Assembly (NCBI RefSeq): GCF_021412565.1
Contig: NZ_JAKCLJ010000017.1
Span: forward strand, 1 to 34,964
Direction of reading: 5' to 3'
Length of the DNA: 34,964 bases
From: Shewanella sp. AS1
GTDB lineage: Bacteria > Pseudomonadota > Gammaproteobacteria > Enterobacterales > Shewanellaceae
Shown piece by piece: positions 1 to 8,500 of this stretch (positions are counted from its first letter, which is position 1; every line of letters begins with the position of its first letter). Under the pieces are notes generated by a model. The model saw nothing but the letters and a program-made list of their open reading frames with translations, was not told where the DNA came from and did no database searches. A program made the translations under genes and the position numbers.

Positions 1-53
1 TGCGCAGCTTCTAATTTGAACTCTGCACTGAATGTCGGTCTTGTGTTCTTCAT
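1..53 (-). CDS. IS3-family transposase OrfA, N-terminal fragment (partial at window edge)
   Basis: Only the first 17 codons are present. The translation MKNTRPTFSAEFKLEAA matches the typical start of IS3-family OrfA proteins (basic start, then TFSAEFKLEAA), the helix-turn-helix subunit that with OrfB forms the OrfAB transposase by frameshifting. The ATG is at 51-53 on the reverse strand, with a purine-rich GGTGG a few bases upstream. Whether the element is intact cannot be judged because the rest is outside the window. Confidence 0.6.
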   Translation of the reverse strand, partial: MKNTRPTFSAEFKLEAA

Positions 54-122
54 TTCTACCACCTTTTTTCCGGAAGTGAGTCTATCACTTCGTCTATTCA
101 GGTGGCCAAATTCACTATGCCA
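1..122 (-). mobile_element. End of an IS3-family insertion sequence, truncated by the window edge
   Basis: The reverse strand reads an IS3-type OrfA start at position 53 going left. Upstream of it is a terminal sequence containing GAATTTGGCCACC (about 100-112), which resembles the inverted ends of IS3-family elements. The outer boundary near 122 (reverse strand begins TGGCATAGTG) is an estimate, because the other end and the target duplication lie outside the window. The bulk of the element must lie to the left. Confidence 0.6.
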
Positions 123-451
123 CTACAAGGGTAAGCCTCTAGAACAGCAGACACTTTGTAGCATTACTAAAATTAGGTCAACGGTCCAATACCAAGCTGA
201 GCTAGCTTAGTCATGAGAAACAAAGAAAGGGGCAAATTCTTGTTAGATTGAATAGCTGAAAGGCTGGTTAATATTGGCATTGTTGGTACCAGTGACCTTC
301 TAAAACAAGGATGTTTTAGTAGAGCCCTCAGGGAAGCTTCTTTTGAAATCAAGGGGCGGCGTGTCACTGGGGAAACAATGACAATAAACACAGATCTACA
401 ATCACTTCCTTAGCTTACTTGGGGTCAAAGCCATCTAGATGATCTTAATGA
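123..451. other. Intergenic stretch without a convincing gene
   Basis: About 330 bp between the IS end and the terminator of the CoA-transferase operon. A 72-codon open frame on the reverse strand (173-391) has no ribosome-binding site and no recognisable family. The stretch contains a perfect 8-bp hairpin at 300-319 (CTAAAACA, loop AGGA, TGTTTTAG), followed by the short palindrome CCCTCAGGG. It may be a dispersed intergenic repeat or the remnant of something disrupted by the IS; neither can be shown from this window. Confidence 0.5.
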
Positions 452-474
452 AAAAGCCTGAGCATCAGGCTTCT
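452..474 (-). terminator. Rho-independent terminator of the CoA-transferase operon
   Basis: The 8-bp stem AAGCCTGA / TCAGGCTT with a 3-nt loop lies at 454-472. On the reverse strand it is followed by TTTTT. It lies about 80 bp past the stop codon of the CoA-transferase beta subunit gene. Confidence 0.85.
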
Positions 475-551
475 CAGGCTTAGTGAAACGCTTTTAGTGG
501 CGACTTAAGTTTATCGACACGGATTTATCGACTTAGGTTTATCAAGACGGA

Positions 552-1211
552 TTAATCAAAACGCATCTCAGGCACGTGCTCTGGCACCACAAGCTCGCCA
601 GCGGTGAGCTTGATGATCTCCTCGACGCTGACGCCGGGCGCGCGCTCTAAAAGGTGGAATCTGCCCTCTTTAATTTCGATAAAGGCAAGATCCGTTAGCA
701 CCTTCTTAATACATCCCTTGCCGGTTAGCGGCAGGCTGCACTGGGTTAACAGCTTGGACTCTCCCTGTTTAGAGGCGTGAGTCATGGTGACGATAATATT
801 GTCGGCGCCCGCCACTAAATCCATGGCGCCGCCCATGCCTTTGATCAATTTCCCTGGGATCATATAGGAGGCGATATTGCCTTGGGTATCGACTTCGAAA
901 GCGCCCAGCACAGTTAAGTCAACATGGCCGCCACGGATCATGGCAAAGGATTCGGCCGAGTCGAACAGCGCCGCGCCCTTGACCATAGTGACTGTCTGTT
1001 TGCCCGCGTTGATCAAGTCTGCATCTATCTCATCTTCGGTGGGAAACTGCCCCATGCCCAAAAGGCCGTTTTCCGATTGCAGCATCACCTCCATTCCTTC
1101 AGGAATATAGTTAGCGACCAGAGTCGGAATGCCTATCCCCAGATTGACGTAATAGCCATCCTTAATCTCCTGGGCGACGCGCTGGGCGAGTTGTTCTCTT
1201 GAAAGTGCCAT
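552..1211 (-). CDS. scoB: 3-oxoacid CoA-transferase, subunit B
   Basis: Beta subunit of a two-subunit class I CoA-transferase (SCOT/Ato type). With subunit A it activates acetoacetate to acetoacetyl-CoA, using succinyl-CoA or another acyl-CoA as donor, in the cytoplasm. The protein (219 aa) has the N-terminal GIGIPT stretch and the SENGLLGMG motif that carries the catalytic glutamate forming the glutamyl-CoA intermediate. Its length is normal for the family. A GTG at 1217 would overlap the upstream gene, but the ATG at 1211 is preceded by GAGGAG five bases away and is preferred. It starts two bases after the stop of subunit A, so the two are translationally linked. The partner 3-hydroxybutyrate dehydrogenase gene points to acetoacetate as substrate. 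The CoA donor (succinyl- versus acetyl-CoA) cannot be decided from the sequence. Confidence 0.92.
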   Translation of the reverse strand: MALSREQLAQRVAQEIKDGYYVNLGIGIPTLVANYIPEGMEVMLQSENGLLGMGQFPTEDEIDADLINAGKQTVTMVKGAALFDSAESFAMIRGGHVDLTVLGAFEVDTQGNIASYMIPGKLIKGMGGAMDLVAGADNIIVTMTHASKQGESKLLTQCSLPLTGKGCIKKVLTDLAFIEIKEGRFHLLERAPGVSVEEIIKLTAGELVVPEHVPEMRFD

Positions 1212-1213
1212 GA

Positions 1214-1933
1214 TCACTCCTCTCGATTGCTGTGGGATGGGCGGGTGGTTCTCTGCTCAATGCGTTTTTCGAACTGCCCTTGGATAAGACGATCCACATA
1301 GATGCCGGGTGTGTGGATTTCATCTGGATCCAGCTCCCCTGGCGCCACTATCTCTTCCACTTCGACCACAGTGATCTTGCCTGCGGTGGCGGCTAATGGA
1401 TTGAAGTTGCGCGCCGTCTTGCGAAAGACCAGATTGCCATAGGTGTCGGCTTTCCAGGCTTTGACTATGGCAAAGTCGCCTTTTATCGCCTCTTCGAGTA
1501 TGTAGTGGCGGCCGTCGAACACCTTGACCTCTTTGCCATCGGCCACATCTGTGCCATAGCCTGTGGCTGTGTAGAAGGCGGGAATACCGGCACCTGCGGC
1601 GCGCATCTTTTCAGCCAGAGTGCCCTGAGGAGTGAGTTCGACTTCAAGTTCGCCCGACATCATCTGGGCCTCAAAAATCGCGTTTTCACCCACGTAGGAG
1701 GCGACCATCTTCTTGACCTGTTTATCGACCAGTAATACCCCCAAACCATGTTCAGTGGTGCCACAGTTGTTTGAGACGATTGTCAGGTCTTTAGTGCCTT
1801 TGCGTTTGATCTCATTGATCAAGTTTTCCGGTATGCCACATAAGCCAAAGCCACCGGCTATGACTGTCATGCCATCTTCCAGTCCCGCCAGTGCCTGCGC
1901 GTAACTGCTGACGACTTTATTTAATCCAGACAT
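1214..1933 (-). CDS. scoA: 3-oxoacid CoA-transferase, subunit A
   Basis: Alpha subunit (239 aa) of the same CoA-transferase. It has the glycine-rich [10 protein letters not shown] motif near residues 27-36, typical of the CoA-binding alpha chain, the [15 protein letters not shown] stretch and the family C-terminal [12 protein letters not shown]. Start at ATG 1933, with AGAGAG about seven bases upstream. It is the first gene of a two-gene operon ending at the terminator near 454-472, and is divergent from the 3-hydroxybutyrate dehydrogenase gene across about 250 bp. A 7-bp inverted repeat (TGATCCT / AGGATCA, 1948-1966) lies in its leader and could be an operator or leader hairpin. The C-terminal tail after [10 protein letters not shown] ([11 protein letters not shown]) is polar and looks unstructured. 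Confidence 0.92.
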   Translation of the reverse strand: MSGLNKVVSSYAQALAGLEDGMTVIAGGFGLCGIPENLINEIKRKGTKDLTIVSNNCGTTEHGLGVLLVDKQVKKMVASYVGENAIFEAQMMSGELEVELTPQGTLAEKMRAAGAGIPAFYTATGYGTDVADGKEVKVFDGRHYILEEAIKGDFAIVKAWKADTYGNLVFRKTARNFNPLAATAGKITVVEVEEIVAPGELDPDEIHTPGIYVDRLIQGQFEKRIEQRTTRPSHSNREE

Positions 1934-1947
1934 GAGTTTCTCTCTTA

Positions 1948-1966
1948 TGATCCTTTTTCAGGATCA
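1948..1966. promoter_or_regulatory. Inverted repeat in the scoA leader, candidate operator or hairpin
   Basis: TGATCCT and AGGATCA are separated by TTTTC, 15 bp upstream of the scoA start codon, in the divergent sco/bdh control region. It has no T-run in the direction of scoA, so it is not an obvious terminator. Its function is inferred only from its position. Confidence 0.3.
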
Positions 1967-2181
1967 GGTGTTATGGATCAGTTGTATGAATCGGTTTTAT
2001 GAATAAGCGAGTGGTTTTTACTATTACCTAAAAAGCGCTGGGCTCCTATGGTACTAAGGTGCCAATTCAATCCAGGGGCATTTGTTTTACTCTTGTTTAA
2101 TCAAATGGTGTTTTTGAAATGGGCCAAGAATGCTCAAACGAATCAAAGCACTGAAAATGAATAATGCATAAGGGGATTGAG

Positions 2182-3003
2182 ATGGCCGAGATGTCAGGTG
2201 AAAGAGCGCTGATCCAAGCGGGAGTGGCCGGTAAGGTGGGGCTGATCACAGGCTCCACCAGTGGCATAGGTCTGGCGACGGCCTATGTGTTGGCCGAGCA
2301 GGGCTGTCATCTGATCCTGCACGGCCTGATGTCTGACAGCGAGGGCCAGGCGCTCGCCGCCGAGTTCGCCGAGAAATACCAGATCAAAACCTTTTTCAGT
2401 AACGCCGATTTAAGGGATGCAAAGAGCATCTATGAGTTTATGGAAACAGCCGTCGCTAAGCTCGGCAGTATTGATATCCTGGTGAATAATGCCGGTATTC
2501 AGCATACCGAAAAGGTGAGTGATTTCCCCGATGAGAAGTGGAACGACATCATAGCCATCAACCTCTCTTCTGCGTTTCATACCATAAAGAAAGTGGTTCC
2601 TGGCATGGCCGACAAAGGCTGGGGGCGCATCATCAATATCGCCTCGGTGCATGGTCTGGTGGCCTCGGTAAATAAATCGGCTTACTGCGCCGCCAAGCAT
2701 GGCATAGTGGGTTTGACTAAGGTGGTGGCGTTGGAATGTGCTGAGATGGGGATCACTGTCAATGCTATCTGTCCCGGCTGGGTCGATACGCCGCTGATCA
2801 ACAAGCAGATAGAGTCGATAGCGAGCGATCAGAACCTGAGCTATCAGCAGGCGAAATACAAGCTGGTGACTGCCAAGCAGCCCCTACCCGAGATGCTCGA
2901 TCCCCGTCAAATAGGTGAGTTTGTACTGTTTTTATGTGGCCATGCCGCCCGTGGCATAACGGGTGCATCTCTGCCCATGGACGGCGCCTGGACGGTGCAG
3001 TAA
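2182..3003 (+). CDS. bdhA: 3-hydroxybutyrate dehydrogenase (short-chain dehydrogenase/reductase)
   Basis: Classical SDR enzyme, most like D-3-hydroxybutyrate dehydrogenase, which oxidises 3-hydroxybutyrate to acetoacetate with NAD+ in the cytoplasm. Visible motifs, counted from the chosen start: TGSTSGIG (23-30) for the dinucleotide, NNAG (102-105), and the catalytic Ser155, Tyr168 and Lys172 (YCAAK). The end is GASLPMDGAWTVQ, as in the BDH family, and Q/H/K residues that bind the carboxylate in BDH enzymes are plausible at HGLVASVNKSAY. An earlier ATG at 2164 exists, but AAGGGG sits six bases before the ATG at 2182, which gives 273 aa. The gene stands alone before a strong terminator and is divergent from the CoA-transferase genes, the next enzyme in the pathway. 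Confidence 0.88.
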   Translation: MAEMSGERALIQAGVAGKVGLITGSTSGIGLATAYVLAEQGCHLILHGLMSDSEGQALAAEFAEKYQIKTFFSNADLRDAKSIYEFMETAVAKLGSIDILVNNAGIQHTEKVSDFPDEKWNDIIAINLSSAFHTIKKVVPGMADKGWGRIINIASVHGLVASVNKSAYCAAKHGIVGLTKVVALECAEMGITVNAICPGWVDTPLINKQIESIASDQNLSYQQAKYKLVTAKQPLPEMLDPRQIGEFVLFLCGHAARGITGASLPMDGAWTVQ

Positions 3004-3075
3004 CCCATTTTGAGATTTAGTCCTCGATACAGGTTATCGATGGCCTAGATTAATTTCTCCTTCAGTTGGGTCTTT

Positions 3076-3108
3076 GCCCAAATCTCAAACTGAGATTTGG
3101 GCTTTTTT
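3076..3108 (+). terminator. Rho-independent terminator after bdhA
   Basis: A perfect 12-bp stem (GCCCAAATCTCA / TGAGATTTGGGC) with loop AAC lies at 3076-3102, followed by TTTTTT. One of the strongest terminators in the window. Confidence 0.93.
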
Positions 3109-3165
3109 ATGCGCCTTATTTTGCAGAGCGGGAAAGTGGATGATGGTGTATGGAGAAGATGCAGC

Positions 3166-3257
3166 TTTGGAGTGATTAAGCGCAAGATATAGGTTTGGAG
3201 TGATTAAGCGCAAGATATAGGTTTGGAGTGATTAAGCGCAAGATATAGGTTTGGAGT
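3166..3257. repeat. 28-bp direct tandem repeat, three identical copies plus an 8-bp partial copy
   Basis: Units start at 3166, 3194 and 3222 and begin TTTGGAGTGATTAAGCGC. A fourth copy breaks off after TTTGGAGT at 3257. The full copies are identical. The period (28 bp) is not a multiple of three and there is no spacer variation, so it is neither coding nor CRISPR. It fills the space between the bdhA terminator and the 3' end of the converging hydrolase gene. Confidence 0.95.
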
Positions 3258-3303
3258 AGCGCGCTTGGTGTTTAGTCTTAGCGAGCGCGCTTGATGTTAG
3301 GGG

Positions 3304-4248
3304 CTAGCGATTTGCCATAAAACGGGCAATCTGCTGGTAAGTCGTCTGACACTCCTCAGTCACCAGATCATGCAGCAGCATATATGCGTGGATCATGCCA
3401 TCGAACTGATGATGTTCGACCGCAACGCCCGCCTGGCTAAGCGCCTTGCCATAGGCAATACCTTCATCCCTTAAGGGGTCGCATCCTGCGGTAAAGATAA
3501 GTGTTTTTGGTAGCTTATCGCTGATGGGGCCAAACAGGGGGGAGGCTTGTCTGATATAGGTCTCATCCCTGATCTTATCGTGGAAATAGTGCTCGAAGTA
3601 CCAGCGAACCCGGGTCGCCTCAAGCAGAAAGCCAGTGCCATTGCTCTCGATAGAGGCTGAGCTCATGGTGTAATCCACGCTGGGGTAGATCAAGATCTGC
3701 CTTTCGATCTTAAGCTCTGGCTTGCTCAGGCTGCGCATGCTCAGACTGCTGCAGATGGCGCCGCCGGCGCTGTCGCCTATTATGGTCACGCTGTCAGTGT
3801 GTTTAACCTCTGTCAGCAGCTCGCTGTAATGGCTGAGGGCGTACTCACAATCATCCACCCCGGCGGGGTAGGGATATTCAGGTGCCAGGCGGTAATCGAC
3901 CGAGATCACCACACAGTTGGCTTTGGCCGCAAGGTGGCGGCAGATGGGGTCGTAGAGGGCAATACTGCCGCACATGTGCCCACCGCCATGAAAATGCAGT
4001 ATCACAGGCAGGGCTTGATCAGGCGATGGGCTGTAGATCCGCGCTGGGATCTCCCTGTCCTCAAGCTGCCAGCCACTGTCGCGCACATAGGCAAGCGGGA
4101 CAGACTCTGTCATCAGGGCGCCGAGTTTATTGAGGTTTTCTCGGGCAAGCTCTGGACTTGGCTGAATGTTATTTTCCCGAGCCAGTGCCAGGGTGGCGTT
4201 GGCCTGTTTCAGAAAGTCTGTCAGTTTAGGTGAGACTATGCCTCGCAT
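3304..4248 (-). CDS. Alpha/beta hydrolase of the hormone-sensitive-lipase family (candidate 3HB-oligomer hydrolase)
   Basis: Predicted cytoplasmic esterase of 314 aa without a signal peptide. The oxyanion-hole motif HGGG is at 87-90, the nucleophile elbow GDSAGG at 158-163 (Ser160), and the likely acid and base are Asp257 (GCDPLRDEG) and His287 (GMIHAY). This is the complete triad of the HSL (bacterial lipase family IV) group. Its start codon lies inside the end of the upstream permease gene (13-nt overlap), so the two are co-translated. That context and the flanking 3-hydroxybutyrate genes suggest it hydrolyses short 3HB esters or oligomers imported by the permease. The specific substrate is inference; a general carboxylesterase is the fallback call. 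Confidence 0.85.
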   Translation of the reverse strand: MRGIVSPKLTDFLKQANATLALARENNIQPSPELARENLNKLGALMTESVPLAYVRDSGWQLEDREIPARIYSPSPDQALPVILHFHGGGHMCGSIALYDPICRHLAAKANCVVISVDYRLAPEYPYPAGVDDCEYALSHYSELLTEVKHTDSVTIIGDSAGGAICSSLSMRSLSKPELKIERQILIYPSVDYTMSSASIESNGTGFLLEATRVRWYFEHYFHDKIRDETYIRQASPLFGPISDKLPKTLIFTAGCDPLRDEGIAYGKALSQAGVAVEHHQFDGMIHAYMLLHDLVTEECQTTYQQIARFMANR

Positions 4249-5417
4249 GGGGTCAACTCCTCTTTTTCACCCGTTTCGGGGAGCAGGTAACTGCCGATAA
4301 AGACGCTGCAGCTCAGAATGCTGATCAGGATAAAGGAGGCGGTATAGCCACCATTGAGATCCACAAGCTTACCAAAGATCCAGAGCACCAGAGTCGATAC
4401 CAGATAGCTGATGGACCAGAACAGGCTGAACACCACAGTGATCTTCTGCCCCGTCATCTCCTTTAGCTCATGGGGAATCGACACCAGCGCCGTAATGGGG
4501 AAAAAGATGAAGAAGCCCAGCACTATGGCCGACACAGTTTGCAGCCAAGGATCTGTGCTGAAGGTCAGTCCGAGTATGGTGATAAAGATGATGATGCCGC
4601 TGAGGCGGATCACAGGCAGTCGCAGGGGTTGTTTGCGGCTGTAAAGAATGCCGGCGATAGTGCCAACTATGCCAAAACCGATAACCCATTTACTCTGGCT
4701 GATCCCCGCCTGAGGATAGAAGGTAAACAGACAGATGTAGAAAGAGAGCAGCCCGGAATAGGTGAGCGCATACACCCAGTTAAATCTGTCTTTTAATCCA
4801 TCCAGATAGCTGTAGCTGGCGATGTTGGTGCTGGCGTCGCCTTGCTGCTGCGCCGTCTCCTGGTGCTGAACCAGCAGCCAGAGCAGGGCGAGCACTAAAC
4901 TGGTGGCGGAGAAGAGGATAAGGCTGGTCTGCCAGCCGCCAGTGAGCTGATTGATGGCAGGCATGCCCCACAGCACAATAGCGGTGCCCACATTAAAGGC
5001 GACCGCGTTGATGCCGTTAACCACAGGGCGTTCCTCTGGGGTGAACCACTGCATCACAATCGGATTGAAATAGACAATCATAAAGGCGCCGCCTAATCCC
5101 ATCAGGAAGCGACTGAGCAGCAGTAGTTCATAGTTGGGGGCGTAAGGTGTGATAAGGCCGCTGACTATCAGCAATGCGGAGACAAAAAACGCGTACTTGA
5201 CCCCAAATTTCAGGGTGAGATAGGCGGCGCAGAAGGTGCCGACTATCTTGGCAAAGGTCACGGCGCCGCTGATTAAACTGGCTGAGGCGAGACTGTCTAT
5301 CTGCATCGACAGCATTATCTTGTCCATGCTGGCTGTGCCGCCGACCCAAGCCATGGCGAACAGGACATAGCTAGTAAAGACCAGGCCTTCGACTAGATAC
5401 TTATTGGTAATTTTCAT
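4236..5417 (-). CDS. Major facilitator superfamily transporter (candidate uptake of 3HB or oligomers)
   Basis: Inner-membrane permease of about 393 aa with some twelve hydrophobic segments. It has an MFS-type loop 2-3 region around LKFGVKYAFF and a conserved RFLMGLGGAF helix. A TTG at 5432 would add five residues (MSYLT); the ATG at 5417 is chosen because it is a canonical codon, but neither has a strong Shine-Dalgarno sequence. The 3' end overlaps the hydrolase start by 13 nt, indicating a two-gene operon. The promoter lies in the about 180-bp gap shared with the divergent sensor-kinase gene. The substrate is not readable from the sequence. From context it may import 3-hydroxybutyrate, acetoacetate or small 3HB oligomers, but an exporter cannot be excluded. 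Confidence 0.82.
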   Translation of the reverse strand: MKITNKYLVEGLVFTSYVLFAMAWVGGTASMDKIMLSMQIDSLASASLISGAVTFAKIVGTFCAAYLTLKFGVKYAFFVSALLIVSGLITPYAPNYELLLLSRFLMGLGGAFMIVYFNPIVMQWFTPEERPVVNGINAVAFNVGTAIVLWGMPAINQLTGGWQTSLILFSATSLVLALLWLLVQHQETAQQQGDASTNIASYSYLDGLKDRFNWVYALTYSGLLSFYICLFTFYPQAGISQSKWVIGFGIVGTIAGILYSRKQPLRLPVIRLSGIIIFITILGLTFSTDPWLQTVSAIVLGFFIFFPITALVSIPHELKEMTGQKITVVFSLFWSISYLVSTLVLWIFGKLVDLNGGYTASFILISILSCSVFIGSYLLPETGEKEELTPCEA

Positions 5418-5487
5418 TGTGAGATAGCTCAATTAACCTGAAAGTGGACACTGAAAACTAGGTTATCCCAAGCCCCTGCAGAAAGAA

Positions 5488-5500
5488 GTACTACCTTAGT
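5488..5500. promoter_or_regulatory. Candidate regulatory site between the MFS and sensor-kinase genes
   Basis: The sequence GTACTACCTTAGT shares GTACTA with the sco/bdh divergent region (2051-2056) and with the TonB-receptor promoter region (12344-12349), and shares ACCTTAGT with the reverse complement of 2053-2060. Position and sharing suggest an operator for the adjacent response regulator, but short matches of this kind also arise by chance. Confidence 0.2.
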
Positions 5501-5596
5501 GCACTCCTCGAATCAAAACGTTTAACAATACTTTATCATTTTGTTTACCTGGTGTAGTTTGGACAGATAAGAATAATGATAATTTGAGGCTTTCCC

Positions 5597-8500
5597 TTGC
5601 TTGCCTGGCTCTCTGTTGATACTTGGTTGATCACTTTTATCTCTATCGCTTACCTTGCTGTGCTCTTTGTTGTGGCGCAGTGGGGGCAGAATCAGCACCT
5701 GAGTCGCTGGCGTCATCGCCCCTGGATCTACAGTCTTTCCTTGGGGGTCTGCTGCACCACTTGGGCCTTCTATGGCACGGTCGGTCAGGCGGCGACCACA
5801 GGTGCCTGGCTGGCGCCCATCTATATAGGCTCGGTTCTCTGTTTCGTGTTTGCCTGGCCGCTTTTACTGCGCAGCTTAGAGATAATCAAGAGCCAAAACC
5901 TCACCTCCATTGCCGACTTTATCGCCTGTCGCTATGACAGATCCCAGAAAATTGCCGCCAGTGTCGCCATTATTTCCATGCTGGGCACTATTCCCTATAT
6001 TGCGCTACAGCTTAGGGCGATCAGCACCTCCTTTGACTTAGTGACAGGCACCTATCAGTCGGGGATCAGCACGGCCTTTGTGGTGACCATAGTGCTGATC
6101 CTCTTTAGTATTCTGTTCGGTACTCGACAACTGGCGGCCAATAAACATAATCCCGGCTTAGTGCTCTCTATCGCCTTTAGCTCAATAGTGAAACTCTTTG
6201 CTTTGACTGTGGTGGGAATTTTCGCGACTTTTTATGTGTTCGATGGCTTTAGCGATCTGCTGGCGCAGAGCCAGAGTCTGCCTAAGGTTGAGCACAGCGG
6301 CTCACTCTATCTCACCCTGTCACAGGTGCTGCTGGGCGCGATCACCATCTATGCCTTGCCCCAGGAGTTCCACATGATGATGATAGAAAATCATCATAAG
6401 AAGGAGCTTAAGCTGGCGCGCTGGCTGGTGCCTGCCTACCTGCTGTTGATCAATGTGTTTGTGCTGCCTATTGCCCTGGCAGGACAGCTCACCTTTCCCG
6501 GCGGCAGTGTCGATGCCGATACCTATGTGCTGACCCTGCCGCTGTTTTATCAGCAGGCCTGGTTAGGCGTGCTTGTGTACATAGGCGGGCTTGCGGCGGC
6601 CACCGCCATGGTTATCGTGGCGGCGATTGTACTCAGCACTATGATCTCCACTGAGGTGATCACCCCGCTGCTGCTGCGCTTTCCCCGTTTTGGCACACAG
6701 CAAACGCCTCAGCTGGCCGGTGTGCTGCTTAATCTTAGGCGAGTCTCCATTGCAGTGATCCTGCTGTCGGCCTTCGGTTTTGAGCGTTATATCGATCAGC
6801 AGAATCATCTGGCCTCTATCGGCTTGTTATCCTTTGTCTTGTTATCTCAGTTTGCTCCTGCGGCTGTGGGCGCCCTCTATTGGCGCCGGGCGACAACCCA
6901 GGGCGCTTTTATCGGCATGCTGGCAGGCAGCCTGGTCTGGCTCTACACCTTGCTTTTGCCCTCCACCTTTCCTTATGCCGATTGGGTCATTTCCGGCCCC
7001 TTGGGGCTGACTTGGTTAACTCCGACGGCGCTCTTTGGTTTGAGCGGCCTGGACATTATCTCCCACGGCGTGTTTTACAGTCTGGCGGTGAATGTCGGCT
7101 GTTTTGTGCTGATCTCCCTGATGCGACAAAACAGTGTCGGCGAGATGCTGCAGGCGGATCTGTTTGTAAATAGCAAGCAAGTGTTGCTGGAGCGGGATCT
7201 GTCGGTCGAGGATCTCGCCAGTTTGCTACAGCGCTTTATCAATAAAGAGGAGGCCGATGCCCTGTTAGCCAGGGCGCGGGAGACTGGCCCCCAGGCGAGT
7301 CTGGATAAGCTGGTGGAGCATACTCGTCTGAAACTCTCAGGCGTCTTGGGCTCGGCTTCGACCCGCATGGTGATGAAGGCGGTGTCGCGATCTCAGGTGC
7401 CTCTGGAAGATGTGGTCAGCATAGTGGATGAGGCGAGCCAGATTTTCGAGTTTAACCGCGAGTTGCTGCAATCCGGGGTGGAGAATATCGAGCAGGGGAT
7501 TAGCGTAGTGGACGCCGATATGCGTCTGGTGGCCTGGAATCGCCGTTATATCGAGCTGCTCGATTATCCTGCCGGCTTTGTGAAGGCGGGTATTCCGATA
7601 GAAAAACTGCTGCGCTACAACATAGGCCGCGGCATCATAGTGGGAAATGAGGATCATGAGTTGGTGGAGAAGCGCCTCGCCCACATGCGCTCGGGCAGTG
7701 CTCATCACTTTCAGCGCACCATGCTCGATGGCAGGGTGCTGGAGATCCGTGGTCAGGCCATGCCGGGCGGCGGCTTCGTCAGCACCTTTAGCGATATCAC
7801 AGACCATATCGAGGCGGAAAAAGCCCTGCAACTGGCCAACGAAACCTTGGAGAAACGGGTGGAAAGCCGCACCCAGGAGCTGGCAAAAGCCAAGGCGGAG
7901 GCGGAGGCGGCCAACAGCAGTAAGACACGTTTTCTGGCGGCGGCCAGCCATGATCTGATGCAGCCTTTTAATGCGCTGACCCTGTTTACCGACATGCTCA
8001 AACAGCGGGCCAATACCGCTGAGGTGAAAGATCTCGCGGTCCATATTGAGGACTCACTCAATGTGGTGGAGAGTCTGCTGTCGGATCTGGTTGAGATCTC
8101 CCGACTCGATGGTCATTCGCAAAAGACCGAGGTGGGTCAGTTTGCCATCGACGAGATTCTCTCGACCCTGGTCAATGAGTTTAAGGCCTTGTCTTCCTCG
8201 CAGGCGATCGATTTCAGTTATCAAACCAGCTCCTGTTTCGTCAAAAGCGATCAGCGTCTGCTGCGCCGTATCATTCAAAATTTCCTCTCTAACGCCTTCT
8301 ATTACTCACCTGCCGGAGAGAGCAAGGCGCAGTATCGTTCCCGCGCTAATGCAATCGGGCAACTTGAGGCGGATAGCCGCTTCGTGCCTCAGGTATTGCT
8401 TGGGGTGAGGCGGCGAAAAGATTCGGTCGTTATTCAGGTTTGGGATAATGGTCCTGGGATCCCACAAGATAAGCAGCAGGCGATTTTTGGTGAGTTTGAG

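Noticed and set aside
173..391. 72-codon reverse-strand open frame near the left edge
   Set aside because: No Shine-Dalgarno sequence and no recognisable family; it spans a hairpin and a palindrome, so it is probably non-coding.
3166..3257. Possible CRISPR array
   Set aside because: The copies directly abut with no spacers and no cas genes are near; it is a simple tandem repeat.
7337..8044. 235-codon open frame opposite the sensor kinase
   Set aside because: It lies antisense to the PAS and HisKA region, whose forward translation has full domain motifs; its own translation shows no family.
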